This document shows, piece after piece, positions 43,201 to 49,178 of a DNA stretch of 64,000 nucleotides. The notes below the pieces were generated by a model that saw only the letters and a program-made list of their open reading frames with translations, was not told the DNA's origin and did not search any database. A program made the position numbers and the translations under genes. The stretch comes from Diplonema papillatum (taxonomy: Eukaryota; Euglenozoa; Diplonemea; Diplonemida; Diplonemidae). Position 1 is the first letter of the stretch. Each line of letters starts with the position of its first letter. The stretch lies in contig JAPJBO010000099.1 in NCBI GenBank assembly GCA_030068145.1, positions 1-64,000 on the forward strand, in the 5' to 3' direction.

Positions 43201-45813
43201 TGCCCGGCGTACCCTGACTGGACGATCGGGAGAGCGGCGAGGTGGGCCCTGCCTGCCCCACCACAACTGCACCCAGACCCCGTGCATATGCCGGGTGTCG
43301 ATATAGAGAAGGCACTCGTCACGTGCGCGACCCATCACAAAGGGAAGTGTGAGGCGTGCAGAGCACTCGTCCGAAGGGACGTGCCCACGGTAGAGATGTG
43401 CTGCCGGCACCATCACCACGCGAACGATGGGCAGCCGATCGCGGTGTGCGCAGAGCACAGCACGACGAAGTGCGGCGAGTGCAAGACGGCGGCGGCGTGT
43501 TGCCGCAGCGGGCATCATGCCTGCCGCACGCATGGCAGAGGAACCTGCCAAGAGTGCAAGAGGCTCCCTACGCTGACGCAGAGGCGACCGGCGGCATGTT
43601 GCCGCCGCGGCCACCACCAGTCCAACGAACCGAACGTCCCGTCAACCCCCGGACGCAACAAGAAGAAGAGGCCCTCCTCACCCACCCAGGTGGGCGTACA
43701 ACGGGGAACGCCAGTTGGAAAGCGAGCGGCGCAAGCGCCGCCCGCGGCAACGAAAAAGGAGACGGCGACGACCGGACGGGCGACCAAAAGGCCGCCACCA
43801 ACGCCAGGAACCAGCGAACGACCAGCGCTGAAGAAAAGGGTGCTAGGCACCCCGAAGGAAGGCCCGATCGCCGGCCGCAAGCGGAAGAAGACGAAGGCGA
43901 CCACCCCCGACTCAGGGGTGCATCGAAGGAAGAAGAAGGTACCGAGGGCAGGCAGCTCTCAGAAACGACCGGGGACCACGGGCACACCAACGCCCTCGAA
44001 AGTGAAAAACGGACACACGTGCCCGCCCTCGTACTCGCCGACTCAGTCTCTGGAATCGCAAGAAAGCCAAACCCCGCTAGCTCCACAAATGCTCGACCTT
44101 GACGACGCAATGGCAGGTGACGACGTCATCCGATAACCTGACTTTCAAGGCAGTGCATGTTAATCCACGTGGTTCATGTACTTAAAAGAACTCAATGCTA
44201 AACAAACATAACCGCTTTGAGATCGTCCTCGGACGATGAATTCAAATAACCCTAGCCTATGACAAATGCAAGCTTACCCCTGTGGTACCTGCATTTCAAG
44301 TTCACACTGCTAAACAAACATAACGTGGGCGGCGCCGAAGCTTTACCAGCTTCGGCTGACACCATTTGCGCACTTAACCATGGTTAAGAAGACAACTGAA
44401 AGCATAGACACAAAGATAGCCCAAGCATCTGCAGAATAACACGAAAAGCCTCTAGGCAAAAACCCGTTTTCACAGTTCTTCCTTTCGTTTTATTGATCGC
44501 CCCCTCCCTGCTGTCTGGCGGATAGTCGCGCCTCCCCCCCACTAGGAAGTGCTCCACACCCAGTCTCGTATCTACAAAAAGTCAACGGTGCACAACCACG
44601 CGTCACACAGGCACCACATGGTTACAGGCGACATAGTTGGCAAGGTCGAGTTCCTCTCAAGCCTATCGCAGCAACTTGACCTTACACTTCTCGTCCACGA
44701 ATGCGTGAAGCAGAGCACGATGGGTGTTGAAGGCTTCTCGTTTGTCGACTTTGCGCAACCGAATGACAAGTGCTACGAGCTCAACCCACAGAGCGAAGTG
44801 GGAAACGACACAGAGGCGGAGTGGATGTACCAAATTGGAGGTATGCTTTCTCTCTCCCCAAAGAAGGGGATTAACGACGGGTGTACCAAGCCATTGCTCT
44901 GTCGGTAAGCCACACCAACGAGATACCTCAGAAAACACAATTACCAGCTGCCGAGAACGTGTTGAGTCCACGAAGCCTCAACACAAGGTGATGCGCGGTT
45001 TCGAGACGCAAACCTTCAGTCGACCTGCGTACAAAGGTGAAGCACGCACAGCGCACTGGGCAATTTATTGAACGTCCCCCGGAGACGGAATACATTCAGA
45101 GTTCCTGGCCAGCATTATCTCTCAAAAAACGTACAGATGGCCCAGCGCCCGATCCGGTCGAAGCTGCCTGCACCTTGATGCTGCGCAAGCAGTGGGACCT
45201 TGCCCGGGAGGCGTTCGAAAAGCTGCCGGACGACAGGAAGCGGTCGGAGCTCGTCGCGTACCAACTGAGAAAGCTCGCCCACAAGCCGGCGCGGTACGAG
45301 CACGTGGCCATCGAGATCCGCGGGCTGGCCGCTGCGATCCCGACCCCGCAGCAGCTGCACCCTCTGGGCCTCGAGTCTTGGGCGCTCCTTCGGTGCCTCA
45401 CACTTCGCGGCTCCGACGGGAAACCGCGGTCGCTGTACCCATCCAAGCCCCTCTCGTCCCGAGTGCAGGTCGTGAGCAACCCCTCGCTTCCGCCCGACAT
45501 CGACGGCGCCGGCCCGGCAGCAGGAGGTGGCAGCATCTTGCCGCCTCTGCCCCCACCCTTGCCCCACCCGCAGCCCCAGTTGGTGCAGGGCCAGGTTGCC
45601 GATGCGCTTCCGCCCGTGCCGAAAAGCGCGGGCGGGGGAGGTGGCGAGGCGTCGGGCGGCGTGGCGCTCGCCGGAGGGGGCCCGCTTGCCTCCAGCAACT
45701 ACGCCGTGTCGCGGGCGCCGACCAGCGACGCGGCGTGCCAGACGTTCCTCACCAGCGGCCTCGCGCACCAGTCGTCGCTGCAGGTGCCGTTCCGGTCGAC
45801 GGGGTTCACGTGA
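30780..45813 (+). CDS. CHASE-domain membrane sensor with degenerate cyclase-like domain (six exons)
   Basis: Model: exons 30780-31242, 32546-32737, 33957-34153, 34945-35764, 44628-44840 and 45137-45813. All introns are GT-AG, phases fit at every junction, total 2562 nt, 853 residues. Residues ~25-50 form a membrane helix. Residues ~80-310 look like a CHASE extracellular sensor (LRAWLPRVPRGGRPVFEAR, VYYPLFFVTTETGQNE, then APIVAPGTEAVSGFAVKMYR). A second helix spans ~320-344. A linker containing VVVYKRFLPDMALL precedes a class III cyclase-like fold (~463-620). The first metal-binding Asp position is Asn476 and the second region reads FQAAGAW (509-515) instead of GD, so catalysis is unlikely. 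CHASE domains sense small ligands outside the cell. The C-terminus is Pro/Gly-rich. Intron 4 contains a whole LINE. Experimental splice evidence is lacking. Confidence 0.75.
31243..32545. other. CHASE gene intron 1 contents
   Basis: 1303 bp. It contains a T-run at its start, a short LINE-tail-like stretch near 32040-32095 (GAAGCATGACACGACGCGTG compared with 3043-3070) and a repeat B-like word (GAGTTTGCCAGTTGCGGAAT) near 32190. The rest is unassigned. Confidence 0.45.
32546..32737 (+). CDS. CHASE sensor exon 2
   Basis: Acceptor CGCTTACAG, donor CAG|GTATGG, phase 1 at both ends. Encodes the central CHASE strand and the characteristic YYP...N...LGFDL pattern, then PAALQLSFGLGS. It joins exon 1 through a split Gly codon. 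Confidence 0.72.
32985..33290 (+). repeat. dispersed repeat C in CHASE intron 2
   Basis: Runs from CATAAGCGCCAGCTTGAAAG through CACGTGTTGAACGGACGTGA to CATTCGGAGTCGAAGCAGCT. It lacks the 80-bp triplication of the copy at 27117-27600. Confidence 0.7.
33655..33694 (-). pseudogene. 18S rRNA 5'-end fragment
   Basis: The minus strand reads ACCTGGTTGATCCTGCCAGT and, after a 3-nt loss, ATATGCTTGTTTC. This is the conserved first ~35 nt of eukaryotic small-subunit rRNA. Similarity ends there, so it is a fragment, not a gene. It lies in intron 2 of the CHASE gene in opposite sense. How it arrived is unknown (retroposition or rDNA breakage). Confidence 0.8.
33957..34153 (+). CDS. CHASE sensor exon 3
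   Basis: Acceptor GCAAAACAG, donor AAG|GTGTGC. Encodes the final CHASE part (LVLSAAPIVAPGTEAVSG, then VVERGLLLYSSDPRVDEASK). Ends in phase 0. Confidence 0.7.
34603..34745 (+). repeat. dispersed repeat D in CHASE intron 3
   Basis: A diverged copy with GGCAAACCAGATTTACACAG, GATGGTGGTCCGCCATACGT and GAAACACGGTGCAGATAGGA. Confidence 0.65.
34945..35764 (+). CDS. sensor exon 4: second membrane helix and cyclase-like fold
   Basis: Acceptor CGCCAAACAG in phase 0, donor GGCG|GTAAGC in phase 1. Encodes WHLSVEAPDAFY, the helix VAFAVLFAVFVSASCVLL, an acidic Ser-rich linker, and LGLWSMRVTLLNLVVQ to ATFGKSITGVVG. The Asn in place of the catalytic Asp is here. Confidence 0.75.
36065..36098 (+). repeat. 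LINE target-site duplication, left copy
   Basis: 34 bp (CTGCTAAACAAACATAACGT ... GGCGGCGCCGAAG), identical to 44307-44340. The direct repeat on either side of the LINE fixes its borders at 36099 and 44306. Confidence 0.9.
36253..38157 (+). CDS. LINE ORF1 protein, Gln-rich with C-terminal zinc-binding motif
   Basis: 634 residues from a clear ATG. Residues ~50-155 are dominated by Gln with Pro and Arg, including near-identical repeats around RPQEQQQPQPQQQQQQQTQQ. A folded middle part (from ~230) contains RRELVVRVPRAQAEAILASS and later RFLVVGATPREHEADVEYVL; the latter could be an RRM-like fold, but the signature residues are not clear. The extreme C-terminus has six Cys as CX2CX12CX2CX4CX2C (CALCGKKKAKG...CEGCNVGACKACAG), a likely zinc-binding module. 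ORF1 proteins of LINEs coat the RNA and aid reverse transcription; that role is assumed. It ends in TGA with ORF2 following in the same phase. Confidence 0.85.
   Translation: MDRINALIQEARGMAERANRDQLDAVFGILDVATTLLRRQIEANSGEPAQQRPPLQQQQQPKQQQQQPRQQRQQPKQQQPQQQPQPQQQQQQQRQTQQRRPQGQQQPQPQQQQQQQTQQRRPQEQQQPQPQQQQQQQTQQRRPQEQQQPQQRPRQGYAPTWAEVTRRPPPPGKIDAADWDAPVLPSPDFEAVEAGLWVAPSAAAAEEAKGPAADAVDVAERDGKRVRLGVLCREAFDDARRGPVLLEGGRVQDMYLWAGGGPVCQRGQVKVQKMPVSAVKPNAATTVLAFVVARKHASPETWECVERDPRTALTRLCRRAVKTALKTEVRVPDDAMWGVSSQQGRRELVVRVPRAQAEAILASSGRDGGFWRSTEKACRDAMPVVALQKGVTRAVALAVAERAGAAAAGLVLTGSRLLVRARSGAVLEEVRAAAAEHAAAPLESKPRFLVVGATPREHEADVEYVLREAGWQVDVATSFLRSGARVCVVTSAADPPFRVLQREGAPDLRVNPYDGGELPRERRRRLAAAPSGKRRMRLPAAEVDELPQPAAPPADAAGQKKRKTPEPAADGPEPAGDDVPMDGAEAGGHVHAFGSPAKATAGFSCALCGKKKAKGQIRTTCEGCNVGACKACAG
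38158..44136 (+). CDS. LINE ORF2: AlkB-like domain, 2A, endonuclease, reverse transcriptase, Cys/His domain
   Basis: Open in the ORF1 phase from directly after its TGA. There is no in-frame AUG before 38776, inside the AlkB domain. Numbering from 38206 as residue 1, an AlkB-like 2-oxoglutarate/Fe(II) dioxygenase spans ~76-245 (H170-x-D172, H222 in LWTHGI, R233...R239 in RVSLTYR). The 2A motif GDIEQNPGP ends at residue 316. The APE-type endonuclease (~317-565) shows Q349-E350, GDLN 482-485 and H558. The reverse transcriptase (~845-1130) shows D995 in ALDFRKCFDM, LQGCPVS and YADD 1086-1089. A CCHC finger is C1419/C1422/H1432/C1437. A Cys/His-rich domain (~1706-1800) precedes a basic Pro-rich tail. 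The protein nicks DNA and copies the LINE RNA. How the N-terminal part is translated is unclear. Confidence 0.9.
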   Translation: MPPRPVPGASCGPARPVQAAQRVSPSTQFDDGAGEGGGDPSSSSSSFCPPLSHNAPGLISPGNLPAAHKQSPHKGQRACGGGPVRVEGAIPGLSFQTIPRDLLDRLSRVPELGPKATWRRLGGEQSRETQQWGHAYRQGGPPVRLERGIPEGPLKEAADLIRDRLGWEPDQLLANWYRRGVGINPHKDQRELGPRVATVSLLSDTVMEWERGSRRVRTPLPVGTLCHMEGEARSLWTHGIRPDDVARDRVSLTYRAVREAASQRLQGRDTPQETPPMPPPPRPQASSPPPQQQFSPAPRTDLCNRQRTLISIKETTRQQLLSAGDIEQNPGPGRTEMKFATLNVTSLLQYLPAADAVEADLLCCQEVTLLPCKRAQAEEYLRKWCCHWGLPPPGRLCRNSGSRSTVNAANGGLSTLVLRPIPAYDTMTALSHAAIRSPDRVSHTVVATGAGNTFVHVFNVYCPSGNGRAESEEREDMLEKILFAAADSLGDVPIMVMGDLNTEEDRSPVLRKALRNGWSDAAELHHARTGDTPPPPTFTSARTTGTRIDRILLNRITTGAFRQCVTTAVNVPGHRLVTMTLDIAALRQIVWRFKVPREIPTEGGPKWGLSDTEANREAVQRLTNSDFAERLAAQRVEEAWLEWSRVSEQYLQDAFGIPAEERGRSTGRGIKTSPKRVCITASTASDGSGAANSRQLRLRKAIHRMERICSYLAQRRGPEAVPHEVSRCWQNSRRLAQACMKGGQGTEGFPDHEEAKQLLTALREETSRLGREGSAARFTKYRDKLNERADASRRCLTTICAGRAEPSGVLRTGAGVTANVDEMDEALNTAWDPILRKYKDGPEPEYEPFRDRFQDHIGPHLMEAGTITGEELRILLRKKPKKSASGVDGWRMAELRELPLPLLNALADVMNLVEATGDWPASMTTALVSMVPKDESQDPLHTRPITVTSAVYRLWACRRLADIVLWQEGWIEEGQKGFRPGHRIEDVLMEIGLEVEDALLDGEPLYGVALDFRKCFDMVPREVVLRLAEDLGLHGRVLKPLRAIYSLLARRFKLPLGVGREFSVTNGILQGCPVSVILINALLSVVMKAVKKEAEGVSPKSYADDATLLSRLSEAALQKGVDIVDEFCTLTGMQLNLEKTIAFSTRQRHQSTLRLRSGNALLRFSKSVTCLGALVSTAKNRKERSDSKRVERAAALAEGLRHAPFRYEKRVRIVQSNVLPAALSGCSFAPVSKVAMKRLTTSVMGLIWGGANPKRAREMVLNFQEKGHLTDPGTCLAYRVTTAFYAACERLPRLLPLMESIRGRYAEGDQPLGPVGLAMRSMEECGHIWEPGPLSRTLRRNGAVFDPLASSPSKRGHEVRADLRTRTWARLMARRPGYQGLERADLERTNAFWKTRECSAHTAKLIRVAIAGGVNTAEFTSRMRQAGAEPQAPSCKHCGSGVMENEQHIYWDCDAYSHIRRREAHAGLMAANRTEWPRCTLEHGVVVPGNAHLSRRLQEMMAEILTERAGLEARGWVARNPTTPWSRADAMPAEKFDHPFARIAPAWTWERNKTWGLPTFYALVAWLSDMQWTESGQASMLELAIDFELFSGLSMPLHGNAPKGVRERGNVLRCMMSALDKLAAQQGLGSCMRGERVCPTTSLSFMGISGISGVRPRPRFREAHTGTILEEQVKGSDVGTQCPAYPDWTIGRAARWALPAPPQLHPDPVHMPGVDIEKALVTCATHHKGKCEACRALVRRDVPTVEMCCRHHHHANDGQPIAVCAEHSTTKCGECKTAAACCRSGHHACRTHGRGTCQECKRLPTLTQRRPAACCRRGHHQSNEPNVPSTPGRNKKKRPSSPTQVGVQRGTPVGKRAAQAPPAATKKETATTGRATKRPPPTPGTSERPALKKRVLGTPKEGPIAGRKRKKTKATTPDSGVHRRKKKVPRAGSSQKRPGTTGTPTPSKVKNGHTCPPSYSPTQSLESQESQTPLAPQMLDLDDAMAGDDVIR
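39127..39153 (+). other. 2A ribosome-skipping peptide
   Basis: Encodes GDIEQNPGP, matching the D-x-E-x-N-P-G-P consensus at which ribosomes skip the Gly-Pro bond. It lies after a Pro-rich linker and 12 nt before the Met that opens the endonuclease domain. It should release the AlkB part from the endonuclease-reverse transcriptase. 2A peptides are known in some LINEs of trypanosomes and animals. Confidence 0.9.
44307..44340 (+). repeat. LINE target-site duplication, right copy
   Basis: Identical to 36065-36098. The host intron continues after it. Confidence 0.9.
44628..44840 (+). CDS. sensor exon 5: end of cyclase-like fold
   Basis: Acceptor GGTTACAG, donor GGAG|GTATGC, phase 1 on both sides. 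Reads DIVGKVEFLSSLSQQLDLTL and ends EAEWMYQIG. The DIVGKVEFL...LLVHECV pattern matches the helix that follows the G-VG word in cyclase folds. It lies 8.9 kb beyond exon 4, across the inserted LINE. Confidence 0.7.
45137..45813 (+). CDS. sensor exon 6: C-terminal tail
   Basis: Acceptor ACGTACAG. Begins GPAPDPVEAACTLMLRKQWD, a helical region with W and L spacing like that following cyclase folds in related protist proteins, then a Pro/Gly/Ala-rich tail ending RSTGFT and TGA at 45811. Parts of this exon are duplicated at 46263-46610 and 46857-46930. Confidence 0.7.
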
Positions 45814-45867
45814 CGGCCGCACTCGCCGACGTGGTGGTGTCTCAGGCAGTCGACCCACTCGTTTACA

Positions 45868-46222
45868 GTGGTCAGACAGTGGTCAGACAGTGGTCAGACA
45901 GTGGTCAGACAGTGGTCAGACAGTGGTCAACAGTGGTCAGACAGTGGTCAGACAGTGGTCAGACAGTGGTCAGACAGTGGTCAGACAGTGGTCAGACAGT
46001 GGTCAGACAGTGGTCAGACAGTGGTCAGACAGTGGTCAGACAGTGGTCAGACAGTGGTCAGACAGTGGTCAGACAGTGGTCAGACAGTGGTCAGACAGTG
46101 GTCAGACAGTGGTCAGACAGTGGTCAGACAGTGGTCAGACAGTGGTCAGACAGTGGTCAGACAGTGGTCAGACAGTGGTCAGACAGTGGTCAGACAGTGG
46201 TCAGACAGTGGTCAGACAGTGG
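45868..46222 (+). repeat. 11-bp minisatellite
   Basis: About 32 units of CAGTGGTCAGA with one shortened unit near 45925. It starts 55 bp after the CHASE gene stop. Because 11 is not a multiple of 3, all three frames stay open and read SDSGQTVVRQW, which explains long spurious frames. It ends in GTGGTCGCCCATGGGCCAG, the word shared with 1839-1918. Confidence 0.95.
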
Positions 46223-46262
46223 TCGCCCATGGGCCAGGCAGGCCGTCGACCACTTGTGTGGA

Positions 46263-46610
46263 ACCACGTGTTTGTAGGGGCTGGCCGCGGCGATTCCGAC
46301 CCTGCAGCAGCTGCACCCTCTGGGCCTCGAGTCGCGGGCGCTCCTTCGGTGCCTCACGCTCCGCGGTCGCTGTACCCGTCTAAGCCCCTCTCGTCCCGAG
46401 TGCAGGTCGTGAGCAACCCCTCGCTTCCGCCCGACATCGACTGCGCCGGCCCCCTTGTCCCACCCGCAGCCCCAGTTGGTGCAGGCCCGCGCTTTTCGGC
46501 ACGGGCGGAAGCGCATCCGCGGGGGAGGTGGCGAGGCGCCGGGCGGCGTGGCGCTCGCCGGAGCCCGCTCACCTCCAGCAACTACGCCGTGTCGCGCGTT
46601 CTGCGTGTGG
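46263..46610 (+). pseudogene. decayed duplicate of CHASE gene exon 6
   Basis: Matches 45320-45710 with deletions (TGCAGCAGCTGCACCCTCTG, CGAGTGCAGGTCGTGAGCAA, CCTCCAGCAACTACGCCGTG). A shorter third copy is at 46857-46930 (CCACAGCAGCTGCACCCTCT). Each copy follows the CCCATGGGCCAG word. The frame is disrupted, so it encodes nothing. Confidence 0.75.
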
Positions 46611-47189
46611 GGTTACCACCCCGCAACTGCCGCAGCAGCCGCAGATACGGCCTTCGCCCTTGGCTCACTTTCGGGAGGTGCCGCTGCTCACCTACCAGTG
46701 TGTTCCTGGCTGTTGCCCTAAAGTACTGTGTGTGGTGCTGTGTATACAGATACTGCTGCTGCTACGCCCACTAGCATGTAGTAGATACCACTGCACCGTG
46801 CAGTAGTTGCCCATGGGCCAGGCAGCGGTCGGCCACTTGTATGGGATCACCTGTTTGTGGGGCTGGTCGCTGCGATCCCTACCCCACAGCAGCTGCACCC
46901 TCTGGGCCTCGAGTCGTGGGGCGCTTTGTAGGAAATGCTCGAGGAGGCCGCCATGCATGCTGACTCCCAACTGAGTGCAACAAGAATACAAAGTTTGGTA
47001 CTCATCGGCATGCCGATGACTTCCCACTGTTGCAACACTCCAAGAATACAAAGGACGCCATGTGCTGTAGGCTTCGAGAACCACAGGTAATTTTCGGTAC
47101 AGTGCCGGGCGAATGGGCTCAACTCAAATGCCGACCTCAAAGGCCGACCTGTTCTCAAAATTCAGGATGCTACTTATCTCGTCCACTTC

Positions 47190-47722
47190 TGGACACAACT
47201 TGGTGGCTGCCCGGGCGGCTCAATACCCTGGATGTTCAAAACGTTGGACACAACTTGGTGGCTCCCCGGGCGGCTCAATATTCTGGATGTTCAACGTTGG
47301 ACACAACTTGGCGGCTCCCCGGGCGGCTCAATACCCTGGATGTTCAACGTTGTACACAACTTGGTGGCTCCCCGGGCGGCTCAATACCCTGGATGTTCAA
47401 CGTTGGACACAACTTGGTGGCTCCCCGGGCGGCTCAATACCCTGGATGTTCAACGTTGGACACAACTTGGTGGCTCCCCGGGCGGCTCAATACCCTGGAT
47501 GTTCAACGTTGGACACAACTTGATGGCTCCCCGGGCGGCTCAATACCCTGGATGTTCAACGTTGGACACAACTTGATGGCTCCCCGGGCGGCTCAATACC
47601 CTGGATGTTCAACGTAGGACACACCTTGGTGGCTCCCCGGGCGGCTCAATACCCTGGATGTTCAACGTAGGACACAACTTGGTGGCTCCCTGGGCGGCTC
47701 AGTACCCGCCCTGCGGATGCTC
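47190..47722 (+). repeat. 53-bp tandem repeat
   Basis: About ten units starting GGACACAACTTGGTGGCTCC and containing GGGCGGCTCAATACCCTGGA. Open in all frames because of the period. No gene. Confidence 0.95.
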
Positions 47723-48179
47723 AACGTATTCTTTCACTTTTCCAGCGCTCATCGCAAGAGTAAACCGCTTCGCCGGTGAACGCTGCTTTCCAGCAGCCGT
47801 CTCGCCCGGAGTGAGTGCAAGGAAAAAAGACAACAAACCCGCCGGGAAACTGAAGAAAAAGCACCGCCAGTGTGGCATAAAAAAGAAGACAACCCCGCGC
47901 CAACGCCTTGTTCCGCAACCTGCACTCTTTTCCATTTAGTCGAGGACAACGAGACAGGTGTAGTAGTGATACCTGTGTGTCGAAAGCCTGCTGCACAGAA
48001 GCTAGCTTCACGTGACTGCAAACCCACGGGATCCGGCCAGGTGGCTGCTGTTTTCTCCCAATCGAAATATCGAAGCGTGACGCACCTTGGTCTGCGCTCT
48101 GAGCAGGGGCGCGGAGACGGCCAACCGCACGGCTGGGCTAAGATCCGTTCACGCCGGAGCTACCCTTTCGATCCCCGCG
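47723..48179. other. gene-free stretch
   Basis: No recognised feature; several overlapping open frames on both strands without protein-like features. Confidence 0.35.
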
Positions 48180-48315
48180 AGGCGAGCTCACCCGCCGGCC
48201 AGCACCCCCCCGGCAGCGCCCACTCCGGCGCCGTCACCCACTGTAGCAGAGCCGCAACCTGCAGCGCGCCTTCGGAGTGACTTGCGCCCGCCGTAGCAGC
48301 ACGAAGAGAAGTACA
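48180..48315 (+). repeat. dispersed coding-like repeat ending in DLRPP
   Basis: One frame reads a Pro/Ala-rich stretch and ends RSDLRPP plus stop. A second version at 55785-55900 ends RRNDLRPP plus stop. The two also share GCCGTAGCAGCACG/GCCGTAGTAGTACG immediately after. Possibly the 3' end of a decayed mobile-element gene. Confidence 0.45.
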
Positions 48316-48348
48316 ACGCAACGTCCAAGTGCCAGCCTAGTGCAGTGA

Positions 48349-48790
48349 TGGTGCGCACGGCATGCGTACGCACGCCGTGCGTATATGTCGAACTTTGAGT
48401 GCGTGAGCCCCTCCGAAGAAAGGTCCACCACACTAGTTCCAGGCTACTTAGCCCGGAGTCTCTGGGTCGCGTCCCCCTCCTTCTCTTGGTCGCCTGGTCT
48501 TGGGTCTTGCTGGTCCGCCCGGGCTGGTCGCTTCGCGCTTCCCCTTCGTTTTGTATCACCTCGTTTCCACTCCCTGCTGCGCGGGCTTCTTCCGGTGCGC
48601 ACGCCGTGCGTATATGTCGAATTTTGAGCGCGTGAGCCTCTCCGAAGAAAGGTTCAGCACGCTAGTTCCAGGCTACTTGGCCCGGGTCTGGGTCACGTCC
48701 CTCTCCTTCTCTTGGTCGCCTGGTCTTGGGTCTTGCTGGTCCGTCCGGGCTGGTTGCTTCGGTCCACTCCCTGCCGCACGGGCTTCTTCG
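48349..48790 (+). repeat. tandem duplication upstream of the EF-hand gene
   Basis: Two units of about 245 and 195 bp share CGCACGCCGTGCGTATATGT, CTAGTTCCAGGCTACTT, TCTTGGTCGCCTGGTCTTGG and TCCCTGC...GGGCTTCTTC. This lies 390 bp before the EF-hand start, so it may include promoter or leader sequence. Confidence 0.75.
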
Positions 48791-49178
48791 GTTTGTGCCA
48801 CCTGCGACGCGGGCCGCTTTACTGCTCGTCTGCGCGTCGACTGCTCTGTACGTGTGTGTCGTTGCCTTATCCGCGATTGCCGCTTCTCGTACCGACCGCG
48901 CCTGCCTTTCCTGTTCTGCCTTTTCGCTTCTGTGGTCCGTCGGCCAGAATCTCCTCGAAAAACAGTACACACGCCGTGCGGCCGTGCGCACCGTTGATCT
49001 GTGCGCACGCGTGCGCACCCATCACTGGCCTAGTGGTATTGCTCGCACTTCTTCAAGCCATGGTTTTGAGCTCAGGGTACCGCGGTCAACGGAATACTCG
49101 AGTTCCCTTCATTCTCCTTCTTTAACACATTCGGCACCGGCAGAAATTTGGTGGGAGAGGAACTGCCCCCCTCCTCTT

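Larger units (their letters stand above)
36099..44306 (+). mobile_element. intact non-LTR retrotransposon (LINE) with AlkB-like domain and 2A peptide
   Basis: 8208 bp between perfect 34-bp direct repeats. A 154-bp leader is followed by ORF1 (36253-38157), one in-frame TGA, then ORF2 to 44136 and a 170-bp 3' region without a poly-A tail. No frameshift or premature stop is seen in ORF2, so the copy may be young or active. It sits in intron 4 of the CHASE gene in the same orientation. A second, partial copy of the target word (TGCTAAACAAACATAAC) occurs inside the 3' region at 44196-44212. The C-terminal domain links this element to the truncated copies at 2029, 18443, 22760, 28500 and 62980. Confidence 0.9.

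Noticed and set aside
45868-46222. CRISPR-like regular array
   Set aside because: Units are contiguous 11-mers without unique spacers, in a eukaryotic context; a minisatellite.
45527-46774. Long plus-strand frames rich in SDSGQTVVRQW (415, 361 and 171 residues)
   Set aside because: Products of the 11-bp minisatellite, which keeps all three frames open; not genes.
47030-47617. 195-residue frame of LDTTWWLPGRLN repeats
   Set aside because: Translation of the 53-bp tandem repeat, open in every frame.
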